64,000 bases of DNA from Paracidovorax valerianellae (GCF_900102625.1 NZ_FMZC01000003.1:248001-312000), one strand, 5' to 3'. Shown: positions 1 through 8,964, numbered from the stretch's first letter. The notes: generated by a model from the letters alone, not told the origin. Numbers and translations are program-made.

Positions 1-73
1 GCACCGCCGGTAGGCTCGGGACTACGCGTGCAGGTGCCCACGCCGCACAGAAACGGCCAGGACGTGCCCTTAA

Positions 74-93
74 GGTTGATCCATCGATCAACC
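74..93. repeat. 8-bp inverted repeat before a micro-ORF
   Basis: GGTTGATC (74-81) and GATCAACC (86-93) are perfect complements around a 4-base loop, ending 8 bases before the AGGAGA ribosome binding site of the 24-residue peptide gene. It could be a leader hairpin, an operator, or the end of an upstream transcription unit (TTTTC follows at 96-100). The function is not determinable from this window. Confidence 0.5.
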
Positions 94-112
94 ACTTTTC
101 AGGAGAAATTCC

Positions 113-187
113 ATGCCCGTCATCCTCTGGCTCCTCGGCGTCCCACTGTCCCTCGTTCTGCTGCTGATGCTGTTCGGCGTGCTCTGA
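113..187 (+). CDS. 24-residue hydrophobic membrane peptide
   Basis: The ATG follows AGGAGA (101-106) by six bases, an excellent ribosome binding site. The product is almost entirely one membrane helix (Leu, Val, Ile rich, with an ILWLLG start and an LMLFGVL end) and has no charged residue. Very short single-helix proteins of this kind are common in betaproteobacteria but mostly uncharacterised. It stands alone: the next gene, gpsA, is on the opposite strand and ends 61 bases away. The support is the strong ribosome binding site plus clean hydrophobicity. I assign no function. Confidence 0.6.
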   Translation: MPVILWLLGVPLSLVLLLMLFGVL

Positions 188-213
188 GCACCACGGTATG
201 TTGCGGGCTCAAG

Positions 214-240
214 AGGCCCGGTGACTGACCTTTCGGGCCT
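214..240. terminator. possible hairpin between convergent genes
   Basis: AGGCCCG (214-220) pairs with CGGGCCT (234-240) between the end of the micro-ORF and the end of gpsA. There is no T-run and the loop is 13 bases, so termination activity is uncertain. Confidence 0.3.
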
Positions 241-247
241 GATCGAT

Positions 248-1264
248 TCAAGGCCGCGAGAGTTCAGCCACCGGGCCTCTGCCCATGAGCATCGCCAGTG
301 CATCGCGCGGCGTTCTTTGTCCGTCGAGCAGCGCGACCACGGCCTCGGTGATCGGCATGTCCACCTGCAGGTGGCGTGCACGCGCCAGCACCGTTCTGGC
401 GCTGTAGACGCCTTCCGCCACATGGCCGAGTGAATCCACCGCCTGCGCAAGCGTCATTCCCTGCGCCAGCGCCTGTCCCACTCGCCGGTTACGCGAGAGG
501 TCTCCTGTAGCGGTCAGCACGAGATCGCCCAGCCCGGACAACCCCATGAACGTATCGACTCTTGCGCCCAGCGCCAGCCCCAGCCGGGTCATCTCGGCCA
601 GGCCGCGCGTTATCAGGGCGGCGCGGGCATTCAATCCGAGATCGAGCCCGTCGCACAGCCCGGTGGCGATGGCCAGCACGTTCTTCACCGCCCCGCCCAC
701 CTCCACCCCGACGATGTCGTCGTTGGCATAGACCCGCAGCGTGGGGCCGTGGAATGCATCCACCAGCAGTTCGCGCACTGAGGCGTGGGGGCTTGCCGCC
801 ACCAGCGCGGTGGGCTGGCCGCGCGCGGCTTCCTGGGCGAAACTGGGGCCGCTCAAGACACCGCTGCGCAGGCGGGGCGCGGCCTGAGCACAGACCTCGT
901 GCCCCATCAGCCCCACGGCATTGCCGCCAGGTGGTGCGGCTTCGAAGCCCTTGCAGAGCCAGGCGACCGGCACATCGAGGGCGCTCAGCGTTTGCAGCAT
1001 GCCGCGCAGCGCGGACATGGGCGTGGCGACGATAGCCAAGTCAGCGCCGGACGCAAGCGCCAATGGGTCACCGGCACTCAGCGCTATGGAAGAAGGGAAT
1101 TCGATGTCGGGCAGATACCGTGCGTTCTGCCGCGCCGACTGCATGCCGGCGATCTGATGGGCATCGCGCGCCCACAGCGTCACGGCATGCGAGGCCGGAT
1201 GTGCCGCAGCGCTGATGGCCATGGCGGTTCCCCAGGCACCAGCTCCCAAAACAACGATGTTCAT
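248..1264 (-). CDS. gpsA: glycerol-3-phosphate dehydrogenase [NAD(P)+]
   Basis: This 338-residue cytosolic enzyme reduces dihydroxyacetone phosphate to sn-glycerol 3-phosphate, the backbone precursor of phospholipids. The N-terminus carries the Rossmann fingerprint GAGAWG (residues 7-12). The catalytic lysine lies in GGAVKNV (K194) and the substrate loop in [10 protein letters not shown] (212-221). The length is normal for the family. An in-frame extension upstream exists, but the ATG at 1264 places the glycine motif directly after the first beta strand, as in homologues. It is the last gene of the run rhodanese-grxC-secB-gpsA, which is commonly conserved in Burkholderiales. Confidence 0.97.
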   Translation of the reverse strand: MNIVVLGAGAWGTAMAISAAAHPASHAVTLWARDAHQIAGMQSARQNARYLPDIEFPSSIALSAGDPLALASGADLAIVATPMSALRGMLQTLSALDVPVAWLCKGFEAAPPGGNAVGLMGHEVCAQAAPRLRSGVLSGPSFAQEAARGQPTALVAASPHASVRELLVDAFHGPTLRVYANDDIVGVEVGGAVKNVLAIATGLCDGLDLGLNARAALITRGLAEMTRLGLALGARVDTFMGLSGLGDLVLTATGDLSRNRRVGQALAQGMTLAQAVDSLGHVAEGVYSARTVLARARHLQVDMPITEAVVALLDGQRTPRDALAMLMGRGPVAELSRP

Positions 1265-1326
1265 TCGTGCGTGCTGCCCGGGCCTGCGCGCGGAAGGCTC
1301 GGCGGCCTTCCGGCGCAATGCGCTGC

Positions 1327-1788
1327 TTACTGCGTGATGATGGGCGACGGTGCAGCGGACGCCACTTGGGCTTGCTGCTGCTCGTACATGGCCTGGAAGT
1401 TGATTTCGGCCAGGTGCACGGGCGGGAAGCCGGCGCGCGTGATGGTGTCGGCCACGTTGCCGCGCAGGTAGGGGTACACGATCTGCGGGCAGGCGATGCC
1501 CATGATCGGACCCATCTGGTCTTCGGGGATGTTGCGGATCTCGAAGATGCCGGCTTGCTTGGCCTCGACCAGGAACACCGTCTTGTCCTTGATCTTGGTC
1601 TGCACCGTGGCGGTCACGGCCACTTCGAAAATGCCATCGGCCACCGGCGTGGCTTCCACGCCCAGCTGGATGTCCACGCTGGGCTGCTCCTGCTCCAGCA
1701 AGATCGCGGGCGAGTTGGGCTGCTCCAGGGACAAGTCCTTCAGGTACACGCGCTGGATCTGGAACACGGGATTTTCTTCGGTAGCCAT
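1327..1788 (-). CDS. secB: protein-export chaperone SecB
   Basis: SecB is a cytosolic tetrameric chaperone that keeps pre-proteins unfolded and hands them to SecA. The 153-residue product aligns over its full length with the SecB fold: an N-terminal strand ([14 protein letters not shown]), a central VTATV strand, and the conserved C-terminal half ([19 protein letters not shown]). It sits between grxC and gpsA on the same strand, 62 bases upstream of gpsA, which is the usual secB-gpsA arrangement in proteobacteria. A strong hairpin upstream (1830-1858) suggests secB-gpsA may be partly uncoupled from grxC. Confidence 0.97.
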   Translation of the reverse strand: MATEENPVFQIQRVYLKDLSLEQPNSPAILLEQEQPSVDIQLGVEATPVADGIFEVAVTATVQTKIKDKTVFLVEAKQAGIFEIRNIPEDQMGPIMGIACPQIVYPYLRGNVADTITRAGFPPVHLAEINFQAMYEQQQAQVASAAPSPIITQ

Positions 1789-1829
1789 GGTGTCTTTCTT
1801 TCAGTCAAAACACTATTCGACAAAACAAA

Positions 1830-1858
1830 GCCCGCTGGGAAACACTCCCGCAGCGGGC
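1830..1858 (-). terminator. hairpin between grxC and secB
   Basis: On the minus strand GCCCGCT pairs with AGCGGGC (7-bp stem plus further internal pairing) and is followed by TTTGTTTTG. It lies after grxC and before secB and may be a full or partial terminator separating the two pairs of genes. Confidence 0.55.
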
Positions 1859-1905
1859 ACTTGGGGCTGCATTATGCAGCGCCGTCGGGACAGGAAAAAG
1901 GCAGT

Positions 1906-2178
1906 TCAGGCATCGGCCTGGGCACCGCCGAGCAGCGGCATCAGACCGCCCCGGCCATCGAGCGCGACCAGATCGTCATGCCCGCCGACGTGCGTGTCGC
2001 CGATGAAGATCTGGGGCACGGTGCGGCGCCCGGTGATTTCCATCATGTGGCTGCGGGCCACGGGATCGAGGTCCACGCGGACTTCCTCGATCTCCTCCAC
2101 GCCCTTGGACTTGAGGATCTGCTTGGCACGAACGCAGTAGGGGCAGACGGCGGTGGTGTACATCTTCACGGCTTGCAT
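1906..2178 (-). CDS. grxC: glutaredoxin 3
   Basis: This small cytosolic thiol-disulfide oxidoreductase (90 residues) uses glutathione to reduce protein disulfides and mixed disulfides. The dithiol active site CPYC is at residues 12-15. The TVPQIFIG segment carries the cis-proline that packs against it, and a GGHDDL glutathione-binding turn follows. The length is normal for GrxC. It lies just downstream of a membrane-anchored rhodanese on the same strand, a common Burkholderiales pairing that suggests linked thiol and sulfur chemistry, although the partnership is inferred from position only. Confidence 0.95.
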   Translation of the reverse strand: MQAVKMYTTAVCPYCVRAKQILKSKGVEEIEEVRVDLDPVARSHMMEITGRRTVPQIFIGDTHVGGHDDLVALDGRGGLMPLLGGAQADA

Positions 2179-2230
2179 GGGAGGGCCTTCCTGCTCAAAA
2201 AATGGCTACACGGCACACATTGCGGCCAAC

Positions 2231-2638
2231 TCAGGCCTTTTCAACGGGCATGCTGGCGTCTTTCCACGCCTTCAGCCCGCCCGCCAGCGCCTGGGCATTG
2301 TCGTAGCCCAGCTTTTTGGCGATGCCCACGGCCCGCTGGGCCCGCGGGCCCTTGGCGCAAACCAGCACGATCGGCAGGGCCTTGTTCTTGACCACCTGGG
2401 GCAGCCGCTCTTCCAGCTGGTTCAGGGGAATGTTCTTGGCGCCGCCCACGTGGCCCGCAGCGAACTCGTCGGGCTCGCACACGTCGATCACGACGCCCTT
2501 CTCGCGGTTGATGAGCTGCACGGCGCGTGCCGCCGTCAGCGAGCCGCCGGTGGCATCCTTGAGGAGCGGCACCAAAAGCATGCCGCCGGAGGCCAGCGCG
2601 ATAAAGAACAAATACCAGTTGTCGATGATGAATTTCAC
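2231..2638 (-). CDS. membrane-anchored rhodanese-like sulfurtransferase
   Basis: The 135-residue protein has an N-terminal membrane helix (about residues 8-26) followed by a single rhodanese domain (about 32-132). The active-site loop is CAKGPR with the putative persulfide cysteine at C94, followed by the usual helix and the GLKAW motif. Single-domain rhodaneses move sulfane sulfur from donors such as thiosulfate to thiol acceptors; the physiological acceptor is unknown. The start is GTG at 2638, six bases after TAGGA. It heads the rhodanese-grxC-secB-gpsA run and is divergent from gpmA, with 71 bases between them. Confidence 0.9.
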   Translation of the reverse strand: MKFIIDNWYLFFIALASGGMLLVPLLKDATGGSLTAARAVQLINREKGVVIDVCEPDEFAAGHVGGAKNIPLNQLEERLPQVVKNKALPIVLVCAKGPRAQRAVGIAKKLGYDNAQALAGGLKAWKDASMPVEKA

Positions 2639-2709
2639 GTCAGTCCTAGGGTTGGCAAACCGCTCAATTTTAGAATGCTGGATTTTGACCCGCCTGCTCT
2701 AGGGAAACC

Positions 2710-3453
2710 ATGCACCAACTCGTCCTGATCCGCCACGGAGAATCCACCTGGAACCTCGAGAACCGCTTCACCGGCTGGACCGACGTCGATCTGACGCCCA
2801 CGGGCGTGGAACAAGCCAAGAGCGCAGGCCGCCTGCTGAAGGCGGAAGGCTACGAATTCGACCTGGCCTACACCAGCATGCTCAAGCGCGCCACGCGCAC
2901 GTTGTGGCACACGCTCGACGAGATGGACCGCACCTGGCTGCCCGTGCACCACAGCTGGCGCCTGAACGAGCGCCACTACGGCGCCCTGCAGGGCCTGAAC
3001 AAGGCCGACATGGCCAAGCAATACGGCGACGCGCAGGTGCTGGTGTGGCGCCGCAGCTACGACACGCCGCCGCCAGCGCTGGAAGCCACCGACCCGCGCA
3101 GCGAGCGGGGCGACCTGCGCTACGCCAGCCTGGCCCCCGAGCAGATCCCTCTGACGGAATGCCTCAAGGACACCGTCGAGCGCGTACTGCCGTTCTGGAA
3201 CGAGTCCATGGCACCCGCCATCCGCGCCGGCAAACGCATCGTCGTCGCCGCGCACGGCAACTCGATCCGCGCGCTCATCAAGTACCTGGACGGCATCTCG
3301 GACGACGACATCGTCGGCGTGAACATTCCGAACGGCATCCCCCTGGTCTACGAACTCGATGCGGACCTGAAACCCCTGCGCCACTACTACCTGGGCGATG
3401 CCGAAGCGGCGGCCAGGGCGGCAGCGGCGGTGGCATCGCAAGGCAAGGCGTAA
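2710..3453 (+). CDS. gpmA: 2,3-bisphosphoglycerate-dependent phosphoglycerate mutase
   Basis: This 247-residue cytosolic enzyme interconverts 3- and 2-phosphoglycerate in glycolysis and gluconeogenesis through a phosphohistidine. The RHGES motif is at residues 8-12, with the phosphorylated histidine at H9. [13 protein letters not shown] carries the catalytic glutamate loop, and a second histidine lies in [10 protein letters not shown]. The length matches the cofactor-dependent dPGM class, not the manganese-dependent GpmI. It is divergent from the rhodanese gene and 106 bases upstream of ctpA on the same strand, so co-transcription is possible. Confidence 0.97.
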   Translation: MHQLVLIRHGESTWNLENRFTGWTDVDLTPTGVEQAKSAGRLLKAEGYEFDLAYTSMLKRATRTLWHTLDEMDRTWLPVHHSWRLNERHYGALQGLNKADMAKQYGDAQVLVWRRSYDTPPPALEATDPRSERGDLRYASLAPEQIPLTECLKDTVERVLPFWNESMAPAIRAGKRIVVAAHGNSIRALIKYLDGISDDDIVGVNIPNGIPLVYELDADLKPLRHYYLGDAEAAARAAAAVASQGKA

Positions 3454-3559
3454 AGTCCGTGTAAAGGCGGCCCGCACAGCGCAAAAGTCGCTTCCAGCGC
3501 GGAACTGCAATGGGGGCAATCTTTCCAAGGTGTATATTGAAGCGGCAAAGGTGTTTTTA

Positions 3560-4996
3560 ATGGGCCACAAACTGAAAATCGCAGGTTGGGTGTCGATCGG
3601 CGTCGTTGCCGGGGCACTGACCACCGTCTCACTGCAGACGGTGGCGCGCGGCGCGATGACGCCGCTGCCGCTCGAGGAAATCCAGCAGCTGTCCGCCGTG
3701 TTCGGTCTGGTAAAGACCGATTACGTCGAGCCGGTCGATGACAAGAAGCTCATCACCGACGCGATCTCGGGCATGGTGTCCAGCCTGGACCCGCACTCCC
3801 AGTATTTCGACAAGAAGTCCTTCAAGGAATTCCGCGAAGGCACTTCCGGCCGCTTCGTGGGCGTCGGGATCGAGATCACGCAGGAAGACGGGCTGATCAA
3901 GGTCGTCTCGCCCATCGAAGGCTCCCCGGCCTTCCGTGCCGGCCTCAAGACGAACGACCTGATCACCAAGATCGACGACACCGCCGTCAAGGGCCTGGCC
4001 CTCAACGACGCGGTCAAGAGAATGCGCGGCGAGCCGAGCACCCAGGTCACGCTGACCATCTTCCGCAAGGACGAGAGCCGCACGTTCCCGGTGACGATCA
4101 CGCGCGAAGAGATCAAGACGCAGTCCGTGAAGGGCAAGGTGATCGAGCCCGGTTATGGCTGGATCCGCCTGTCGCAGTTCCAGGAACGCACGGTGGACGA
4201 CTTCGTTCGCAAGATCGAAGAGGTCTATCGCCAGGAGCCCAACCTCAAGGGCCTGGTGCTGGACCTGCGCAACGACCCGGGCGGCCTGCTGGACGCAGCC
4301 GTGGCCGTTTCCGCCGCCTTCCTGCCCGAGAACGTCACCGTGGTGACCACCGACGGACAACTGGCGGAAAGCAAGGCCACGTTCAAGGCGGCACCGGAGT
4401 TCTACCAGCGCCGCGGCAATGGCGACCCGCTCAGGCGGCTGCCCGCCGCCCTCAAGAGCGTGCCCCTGGTGGTGCTGGTCAATGAAGGTTCGGCCTCTGC
4501 CAGCGAAATCGTGGCCGGCGCCTTGCAGGACCACAAGCGCGCCACCATCATGGGCAGCCAGACGTTCGGCAAGGGCTCGGTGCAGACGGTGCGCCCCCTG
4601 GGTCCGGACACCGGCATCAAGCTGACCACCGCGCGTTACTACACCCCAAGTGGCAAATCCATCCAGGCCAAGGGCATCGTGCCCGACGTTATGGTCGATG
4701 AAAGCGCCGAGGGCGATGTGTACGCATCGCTGCGCATGCGCGAGGCCGATCTCGAAAAGCACCTGACCAGCGGCCAGGGCGAAGAGAAAAAGGACGAAGC
4801 GCGCGAGAAGGCCCGCGAGGAAGCGCGCAAGCGCCTCGAGGAAGAAGCCAAGAAGCCCATCGCCGACCGCAAGATGCCTGAGTTCGGTTCGGACAAGGAC
4901 TTCCAGTTGGCGCAGGCGCTCAACCAGTTGAAGGGCCAGGCCGTGCTGGTGAGCAAGACGCAGACCGAACGCAAGGAAGAGAAGAAGGAAAACTAA
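3560..4996 (+). CDS. ctpA: carboxy-terminal processing peptidase, S41 family
   Basis: This periplasmic serine protease cleaves C-terminal tails of envelope proteins. The 478-residue product has an N-terminal membrane anchor or signal (about 8-26), a PDZ domain near 75-155 (GRFVGVGIEI start), and an S41 catalytic domain. The catalytic serine is S313 in GSASASE and the lysine general base is K338 in FGKGSVQT; the 25-residue spacing is that of known CtpA enzymes. The C-terminus is a charged Glu/Lys/Arg-rich helix (about 405-478), probably coiled coil. ATG 3560 was chosen because AAAGG lies eight bases upstream; longer in-frame readings overlap gpmA and are unlikely. A strong terminator follows. 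Confidence 0.95.
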   Translation: MGHKLKIAGWVSIGVVAGALTTVSLQTVARGAMTPLPLEEIQQLSAVFGLVKTDYVEPVDDKKLITDAISGMVSSLDPHSQYFDKKSFKEFREGTSGRFVGVGIEITQEDGLIKVVSPIEGSPAFRAGLKTNDLITKIDDTAVKGLALNDAVKRMRGEPSTQVTLTIFRKDESRTFPVTITREEIKTQSVKGKVIEPGYGWIRLSQFQERTVDDFVRKIEEVYRQEPNLKGLVLDLRNDPGGLLDAAVAVSAAFLPENVTVVTTDGQLAESKATFKAAPEFYQRRGNGDPLRRLPAALKSVPLVVLVNEGSASASEIVAGALQDHKRATIMGSQTFGKGSVQTVRPLGPDTGIKLTTARYYTPSGKSIQAKGIVPDVMVDESAEGDVYASLRMREADLEKHLTSGQGEEKKDEAREKAREEARKRLEEEAKKPIADRKMPEFGSDKDFQLAQALNQLKGQAVLVSKTQTERKEEKKEN

Positions 4997-5018
4997 AACC
5001 CCTTCTTGACTCACCGAC

Positions 5019-5050
5019 GGCCGGGCACCTTTCAGGCGCCCGGCCTTTTT
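5019..5050 (+). terminator. intrinsic terminator after ctpA
   Basis: GGCCGGGC (5019-5026) pairs perfectly with GCCCGGCC (5038-5045), followed by TTTTT. It ends the ctpA transcript before the MoeB-like gene. Confidence 0.9.
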
Positions 5051-5097
5051 CATGGCCCTCTTCCCTCCCGCACATCGCCCGCGCCAGTTTCCAGCCC

Positions 5098-5853
5098 ATG
5101 ACAGACGATCAGCTACTGCGCTATTCGCGCCACATCATGCTCGACGAGATCGGGATCGAGGGCCAGGAACGCATCCTGGCTGCCCATGCGCTAGTGATCG
5201 GAGCGGGCGGGCTGGGCTCGCCAGCCGCCCTGTTCCTGGCCTCCGCAGGCGTGGGACGCATCACTCTGGTGGACGACGATGTGGTGGACCTGACCAACCT
5301 GCAGCGCCAGATCGCCCACACCACTGCGCGCGTCGGCGAGTCCAAGGTGCACTCCGCGGCCCAGGCGCTGCAGGCCATCAATCCGGGCATACGGATCGAC
5401 GCGATCCATGCCAGGGCCGGCAACGAGTGGCTGGATGACTGGGTGGGCCAGGCCACCGTGGTGCTGGACTGCAGCGATAACTATGCAACGCGCCACGCGG
5501 TGAATGGCGCCTGCGTCGCACACCGCACGCCATTGGTCACCGGAGCAGCCATCCGCTTCGACGGGCAGATCACGGTCATCGACCCTCGCAACCCGCAAGC
5601 GCCGTGCTACGCCTGCATCTTTCCGCCGGACACAGCGTTCGAGGAAACCCAATGCGCCACGCTGGGTGTCTTCGCACCGATGGTGGGCATCATCGGCGCC
5701 ATGCAGGCAGCAGAAGCGCTCAAGCTCATCGCGGGTTTTGGCGAATCCTTGGCAGGCCGCCTCTCGATGCTCGATGGGCGTTCCATGGAGTGGACTGTGA
5801 TGAAAATCCCTCGCCACATGCACTGCACCGTGTGCGGCGATGCAAAACCGTAG
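5098..5853 (+). CDS. moeB: HesA/MoeB/ThiF family adenylyltransferase
   Basis: Members of this E1-like family adenylate the C-terminal Gly-Gly of sulfur-carrier proteins such as MoaD (molybdopterin) or ThiS (thiamin). The 251-residue protein has the nucleotide loop GAGGLG (35-40), VDDDVVDLTNLQRQ for substrate contacts, DCSDN around residue 124, a cysteine at C186 in the crossover loop, and the two zinc pairs CYAC (170-173) and CTVC (243-246). The length fits MoeB, and there is no C-terminal rhodanese domain. No moaD, thiS or moeA is adjacent, so the partner carrier cannot be read from context; moeB is the best but not certain name. Confidence 0.85.
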   Translation: MTDDQLLRYSRHIMLDEIGIEGQERILAAHALVIGAGGLGSPAALFLASAGVGRITLVDDDVVDLTNLQRQIAHTTARVGESKVHSAAQALQAINPGIRIDAIHARAGNEWLDDWVGQATVVLDCSDNYATRHAVNGACVAHRTPLVTGAAIRFDGQITVIDPRNPQAPCYACIFPPDTAFEETQCATLGVFAPMVGIIGAMQAAEALKLIAGFGESLAGRLSMLDGRSMEWTVMKIPRHMHCTVCGDAKP

Positions 5854-5969
5854 GAAGAATCCTACCGGCTCCGCATGTTGCTACTGGCAGAATGACACAT
5901 TGGATCCCCATAAAGTGAAGCTGTGATCACATTCTCATTCTGCTGCCGTGATCCGGACTGGACCCCACA

Positions 5970-6374
5970 GTGAAACTGCGCACCTACATTGTTGAAGACA
6001 ACGCCACCATCCGAGAAAATCTGATCGGCACGCTCGAGGAACTGGCGGAGGTGGAAGCCGTAGGCATTGCAGAAACCGAAGACGAAGGCAAAGAGTGGCT
6101 TGCCAACAATTCAGGCCAGTGGGACTTGGCCATCGTCGATCTGTTCCTGCGGCAAGGAAGCGGCCTGGGCGTTCTGGCTGCTTGCCGCAACCGGACGGCT
6201 GGCCAGAAGATGGTCGTGCTCAGCAACTATGCAACCCCCGACGTGCGCATGCGTTGCGCGCAACTCGGCGTCGATGCCGTGTTCGATAAATCCAACGAAA
6301 TAGATGCCCTGGTGGAGTACTGTGTCGAGCACAGCACGAACCGCCAAACGAACGCAAAGTCCGCCACGGGCTGA
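5970..6374 (+). CDS. single-domain response regulator (receiver only)
   Basis: The 134-residue protein is a lone receiver domain. It has the acidic pair E9/D10, the phospho-acceptor D57 in AIVDLF, a serine at the switch position in VVLSNYAT, and the invariant lysine in VFDKS. There is no DNA-binding or enzymatic output domain, so it acts through protein contacts, perhaps as a phosphate sink or relay. It converges with a NarL-type regulator whose kinase lies beyond it, so the CHASE3 kinase is a plausible but unproven partner. The 15 or so C-terminal residues after the receiver fold are polar and disordered-looking. Confidence 0.88.
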   Translation: MKLRTYIVEDNATIRENLIGTLEELAEVEAVGIAETEDEGKEWLANNSGQWDLAIVDLFLRQGSGLGVLAACRNRTAGQKMVVLSNYATPDVRMRCAQLGVDAVFDKSNEIDALVEYCVEHSTNRQTNAKSATG

Positions 6375-6420
6375 ACGGCTCTAGGCGGTCCAGGTCGCGG
6401 CCGGCGGGCCGACAGTTCAA

Positions 6421-6452
6421 AAAAAAGGCCACCGGGTTCGGTGGCCTTTTTT
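6421..6452. terminator. bidirectional terminator
   Basis: AAAAAA-GGCCACC (6421-6433) pairs with GGTGGCC-TTTTTT (6440-6452) around a short loop. It separates the convergent receiver gene and NarL-type regulator and has a U-tract on both strands. Confidence 0.93.
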
Positions 6453-6463
6453 CATGCATCGCT

Positions 6464-7096
6464 TCAATCGATCAGCTTGTTCTTCAGCGCGTAATAGGTG
6501 AGGTCGCTGTTGGAGGACAACGCCATTTTCTCCATCAACCGCGTGCGATAGGTGCTCACCGTCTTCACGCTGAGTGACAACGACTTGGCGATGTCGCCAG
6601 CGGTTTCGCCCTTGGCCAGCTTCAGGAACACCTGGAATTCGCGTTCCGACAGCTGTTCATGCGGCGGTGCATCATCCTTGCGGTTGAGCTGCTGCGCTAG
6701 CAGGTCAGCGACTGCAGGGGTCAGGTAGCGCCGGCCCAGCGAGATGGTGCGAATCGCTTCGACGATCTCTTTCGGGTCGCATTCCTTGTTGAGGTAGCCA
6801 CTCGCACCCTGACGGATCAGGTTGATGGCGTAATGCTCTTCCGGGTAGCCGCTGAGGATCAGGATGCCCATGTCGGGCGCCTTGGCGCGCAGCATGGCCA
6901 GCGCATCGAGTCCGCTTTGGCCGGGCATCGACAAATCCATGAGCAGCACATCGATCTCCTGTGCCCGGACCAGATCGATCGCCTCGCGCCCGTTGGACGC
7001 CTCACCCACCACCCGAAGGTCTACATGTTCTGACAAAAATTGTCGCAATCCCGAGCGGACAATCGCATGGTCATCCACAATGCCGATCTTGATCAT
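6464..7096 (-). CDS. NarL/FixJ-family response regulator
   Basis: The 210-residue transcription factor has a receiver domain (residues 1-120; VDDH near the start, phospho-acceptor D54 in LLMDLSMPG, lysine in GYLNKE). A C-terminal LuxR-type helix-turn-helix follows (about 148-205; LSEREFQVF then SLSVKTVSTYRTRL). It is divergent from the CHASE3 histidine kinase with 140 bases between them, which strongly suggests a cognate pair and a shared or autoregulated promoter region. The ATG at 7096 follows an AAAGA-like ribosome binding site; a TTG five codons earlier is less likely. Confidence 0.95.
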   Translation of the reverse strand: MIKIGIVDDHAIVRSGLRQFLSEHVDLRVVGEASNGREAIDLVRAQEIDVLLMDLSMPGQSGLDALAMLRAKAPDMGILILSGYPEEHYAINLIRQGASGYLNKECDPKEIVEAIRTISLGRRYLTPAVADLLAQQLNRKDDAPPHEQLSEREFQVFLKLAKGETAGDIAKSLSLSVKTVSTYRTRLMEKMALSSNSDLTYYALKNKLID

Positions 7097-7236
7097 TGAG
7101 CGTTCTTTCAAGGGGCAGCCAAGCTGCCCGTTATCGTTCTGGTAGCCAATTCACCCGTTGCGGGCGTGCCTGCAGCGGAACACCGCTGGCTGGTGACATT
7201 ATCCAGAAATCACCCGCTTGTCTTTCGGAGAAACTT

Positions 7237-8580
7237 ATGCGTTGGTCCAATTTTCGCAAGATGGCTGTCAGCTTGCCCCTGGCATTGCTGGCTGCATCGG
7301 CGTTGGTTGGCATCAATGAAGCCGGCTACGACCGCTCGCACGATGCGGTGAGCGCCTTGTCGCGCACCTACACCACACGCGCCGCGCTCGACCGCCTGAT
7401 GCAGAACATGCTGGACGCGGAGACCGGCCTTCGGGGCTATCTGCTGACGGGCGACGAACGCTATCTGGAGCCGTATGAAAAAGCCGCCTCCACGATCAAC
7501 AGCAATCTGGACGAGTTGCGCGCCATCTTCACGGCCTCATCGCTCGAAGACCAAGAAGATTTCACTCAGCTGTCGCGCCAGATTTCCCGGAAGATGTCCG
7601 AGCTCGACCTGAGCCTGCGGCTGCGTCGCCAGGACAACGACGATGCCTGGAAGTTCGTGCTGTCGACCGATGTCGGCAAAGAGAACATGGACGCCATTCG
7701 CACGCTGTCGGGCAAGCTGACCGAGCGCAGCACCGACCGCACGAACCACAGCACGGAAGAGATCCTGCACTCGCTCATGCTGTCCCGCATCGGCATTGCC
7801 ACCATGGCTGCGATCGGGTTGCTGGCCTTTTACATGTACCTGCGGCAAGCCAGTGCGCTGCAGTCGTTCAACCAGCGCGAACAAGAAACGCTCGAGCGTG
7901 AGCGAGATCGCCTGGAACAACTGGTGCGCGAGCGCACGGCATCGCTCACCGAACTGGCGAACCACCTGCAACAAGTGCGCGAAGACGAGCGCGGGCATCT
8001 GGCGCGCGAACTGCACGACGAGTTGGGCGCCCTGCTCACCGCAGCCAAGCTCGACGTCGCACGGCTGAAGTCCAAAGTGGATTCGCAGGCCCCGGAGATC
8101 GCGGAACGCCTCAAGCACCTGACCGACACCTTGAACAGCGGCATTGCCCTGAAGCGCCGCATCATCGAAGACCTGCGCCCCTCATCGTTGTTCAACCTGG
8201 GCCTGACTGCATCACTGGAAATCCTGGGCCGCGAATTCGCAGAGCGCAGCAGCATTCAGGTGGACCTGAACCTCGAAGCCGTGGACCTGCCTGAATCCGT
8301 TCAGCTCACCATCTACCGCATGGTGCAGGAATCGCTCACCAACATCGGCAAATACGCCAATGCCGCCAAGGTGCTGGTGGCGGTGCACAACTACCCCACG
8401 CATGTGGCTGTGCAGATCCGGGACAACGGCAGCGGTTTCGACACGGAAAAGGTCAACTCTTCCGCCCACGGACTGATGGGCATGCGGCATCGGGTCGAGG
8501 CGGCTGGCGGCCGGCTCACGGTCACGTCGGAACCCGGCGAAGGCACGCTCGTTTCCGCCGTGCTGCCGCACGTTCACTGA
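7237..8580 (+). CDS. CHASE3-domain sensor histidine kinase (HisKA_3 type)
   Basis: The 447-residue inner-membrane sensor has a first membrane helix (about 10-27) and an extracytoplasmic CHASE3 domain (about 30-180, with the DAETGLRGYLLTG signature). A second helix (about 185-207) is followed by a coiled linker rich in Glu/Arg. The HisKA_3 dimerisation box has the phospho-acceptor H260 in RELHDELGALL, and a HATPase_c domain ends the protein (NIGKYANA, DNGSGFD, GLMGMRHRVEAAGG). GGAG lies six bases before the ATG. The output is most likely the divergent NarL-type regulator; the ligand sensed is unknown. Confidence 0.95.
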   Translation: MRWSNFRKMAVSLPLALLAASALVGINEAGYDRSHDAVSALSRTYTTRAALDRLMQNMLDAETGLRGYLLTGDERYLEPYEKAASTINSNLDELRAIFTASSLEDQEDFTQLSRQISRKMSELDLSLRLRRQDNDDAWKFVLSTDVGKENMDAIRTLSGKLTERSTDRTNHSTEEILHSLMLSRIGIATMAAIGLLAFYMYLRQASALQSFNQREQETLERERDRLEQLVRERTASLTELANHLQQVREDERGHLARELHDELGALLTAAKLDVARLKSKVDSQAPEIAERLKHLTDTLNSGIALKRRIIEDLRPSSLFNLGLTASLEILGREFAERSSIQVDLNLEAVDLPESVQLTIYRMVQESLTNIGKYANAAKVLVAVHNYPTHVAVQIRDNGSGFDTEKVNSSAHGLMGMRHRVEAAGGRLTVTSEPGEGTLVSAVLPHVH

Positions 8581-8799
8581 CAGAACTGCGGCTCCATCGC
8601 AGAGCTGCATTTCCCCCTTTATCGACGATAACGCTGAGCACGATCGAACCCTTGTGGTTCAGATCGGCGGCGTCCTACATGGCTGCGCGCCGGGCACCGG
8701 CAGCGTCCGAACGCCGCGAAAACTACATTGAATCCAGGCGCTAACAAAGCGGCGCCACCTACCAACCCGCCGGAACTTCTGGTGCAAAAGGAGATGGAT

Positions 8800-8964
8800 A
8801 TGTTGCATTACGCAGTGGTTTTCCTGGTGATCGCACTGATCGCCGCACTCTTCGGCTTCGGCGGTATCGCTGCCGGTGCCGTGGGCATCGCGAAGATTCT
8901 GTTCTTCGTGTTCGTGATCATGGCTGTGGTCACTTTCGTCCTGAGTTTGCTCAAGCGCGGTTGA
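8800..8964 (+). CDS. DUF1328 small membrane protein
   Basis: This is a 54-residue protein of two membrane helices separated by a glycine-rich turn ([15 protein letters not shown]), ending in a basic tail. It matches the DUF1328 (YtjA-like) family of short inner-membrane proteins, which are often induced by envelope or osmotic stress; the biochemical role is unknown. AAAGGAG is six bases upstream of the chosen ATG, which decides against an earlier ATG at 8794 and the longer reading from 8728. It leads a set of four small plus-strand stress-type genes. Confidence 0.88.
   Translation: MLHYAVVFLVIALIAALFGFGGIAAGAVGIAKILFFVFVIMAVVTFVLSLLKRG

Noticed and set aside
2195-2240. Possible seventh repeat copy between grxC and the rhodanese gene
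   Set aside because: AAAAAATGGCTACACGG with ATTGCGGCC downstream recalls the repeat, but the hairpin and core are missing, so it was not counted.
2652-2676. TTGGCA and TAGAAT as a gpmA promoter
   Set aside because: The hexamers are good but only 13 bases apart, too close for a sigma-70 promoter.
5922-5931. TGTGATCACA palindrome upstream of the lone receiver gene
   Set aside because: It looks like a CRP site with the spacer missing. CRP needs TGTGA-N6-TCACA, so this is probably chance.
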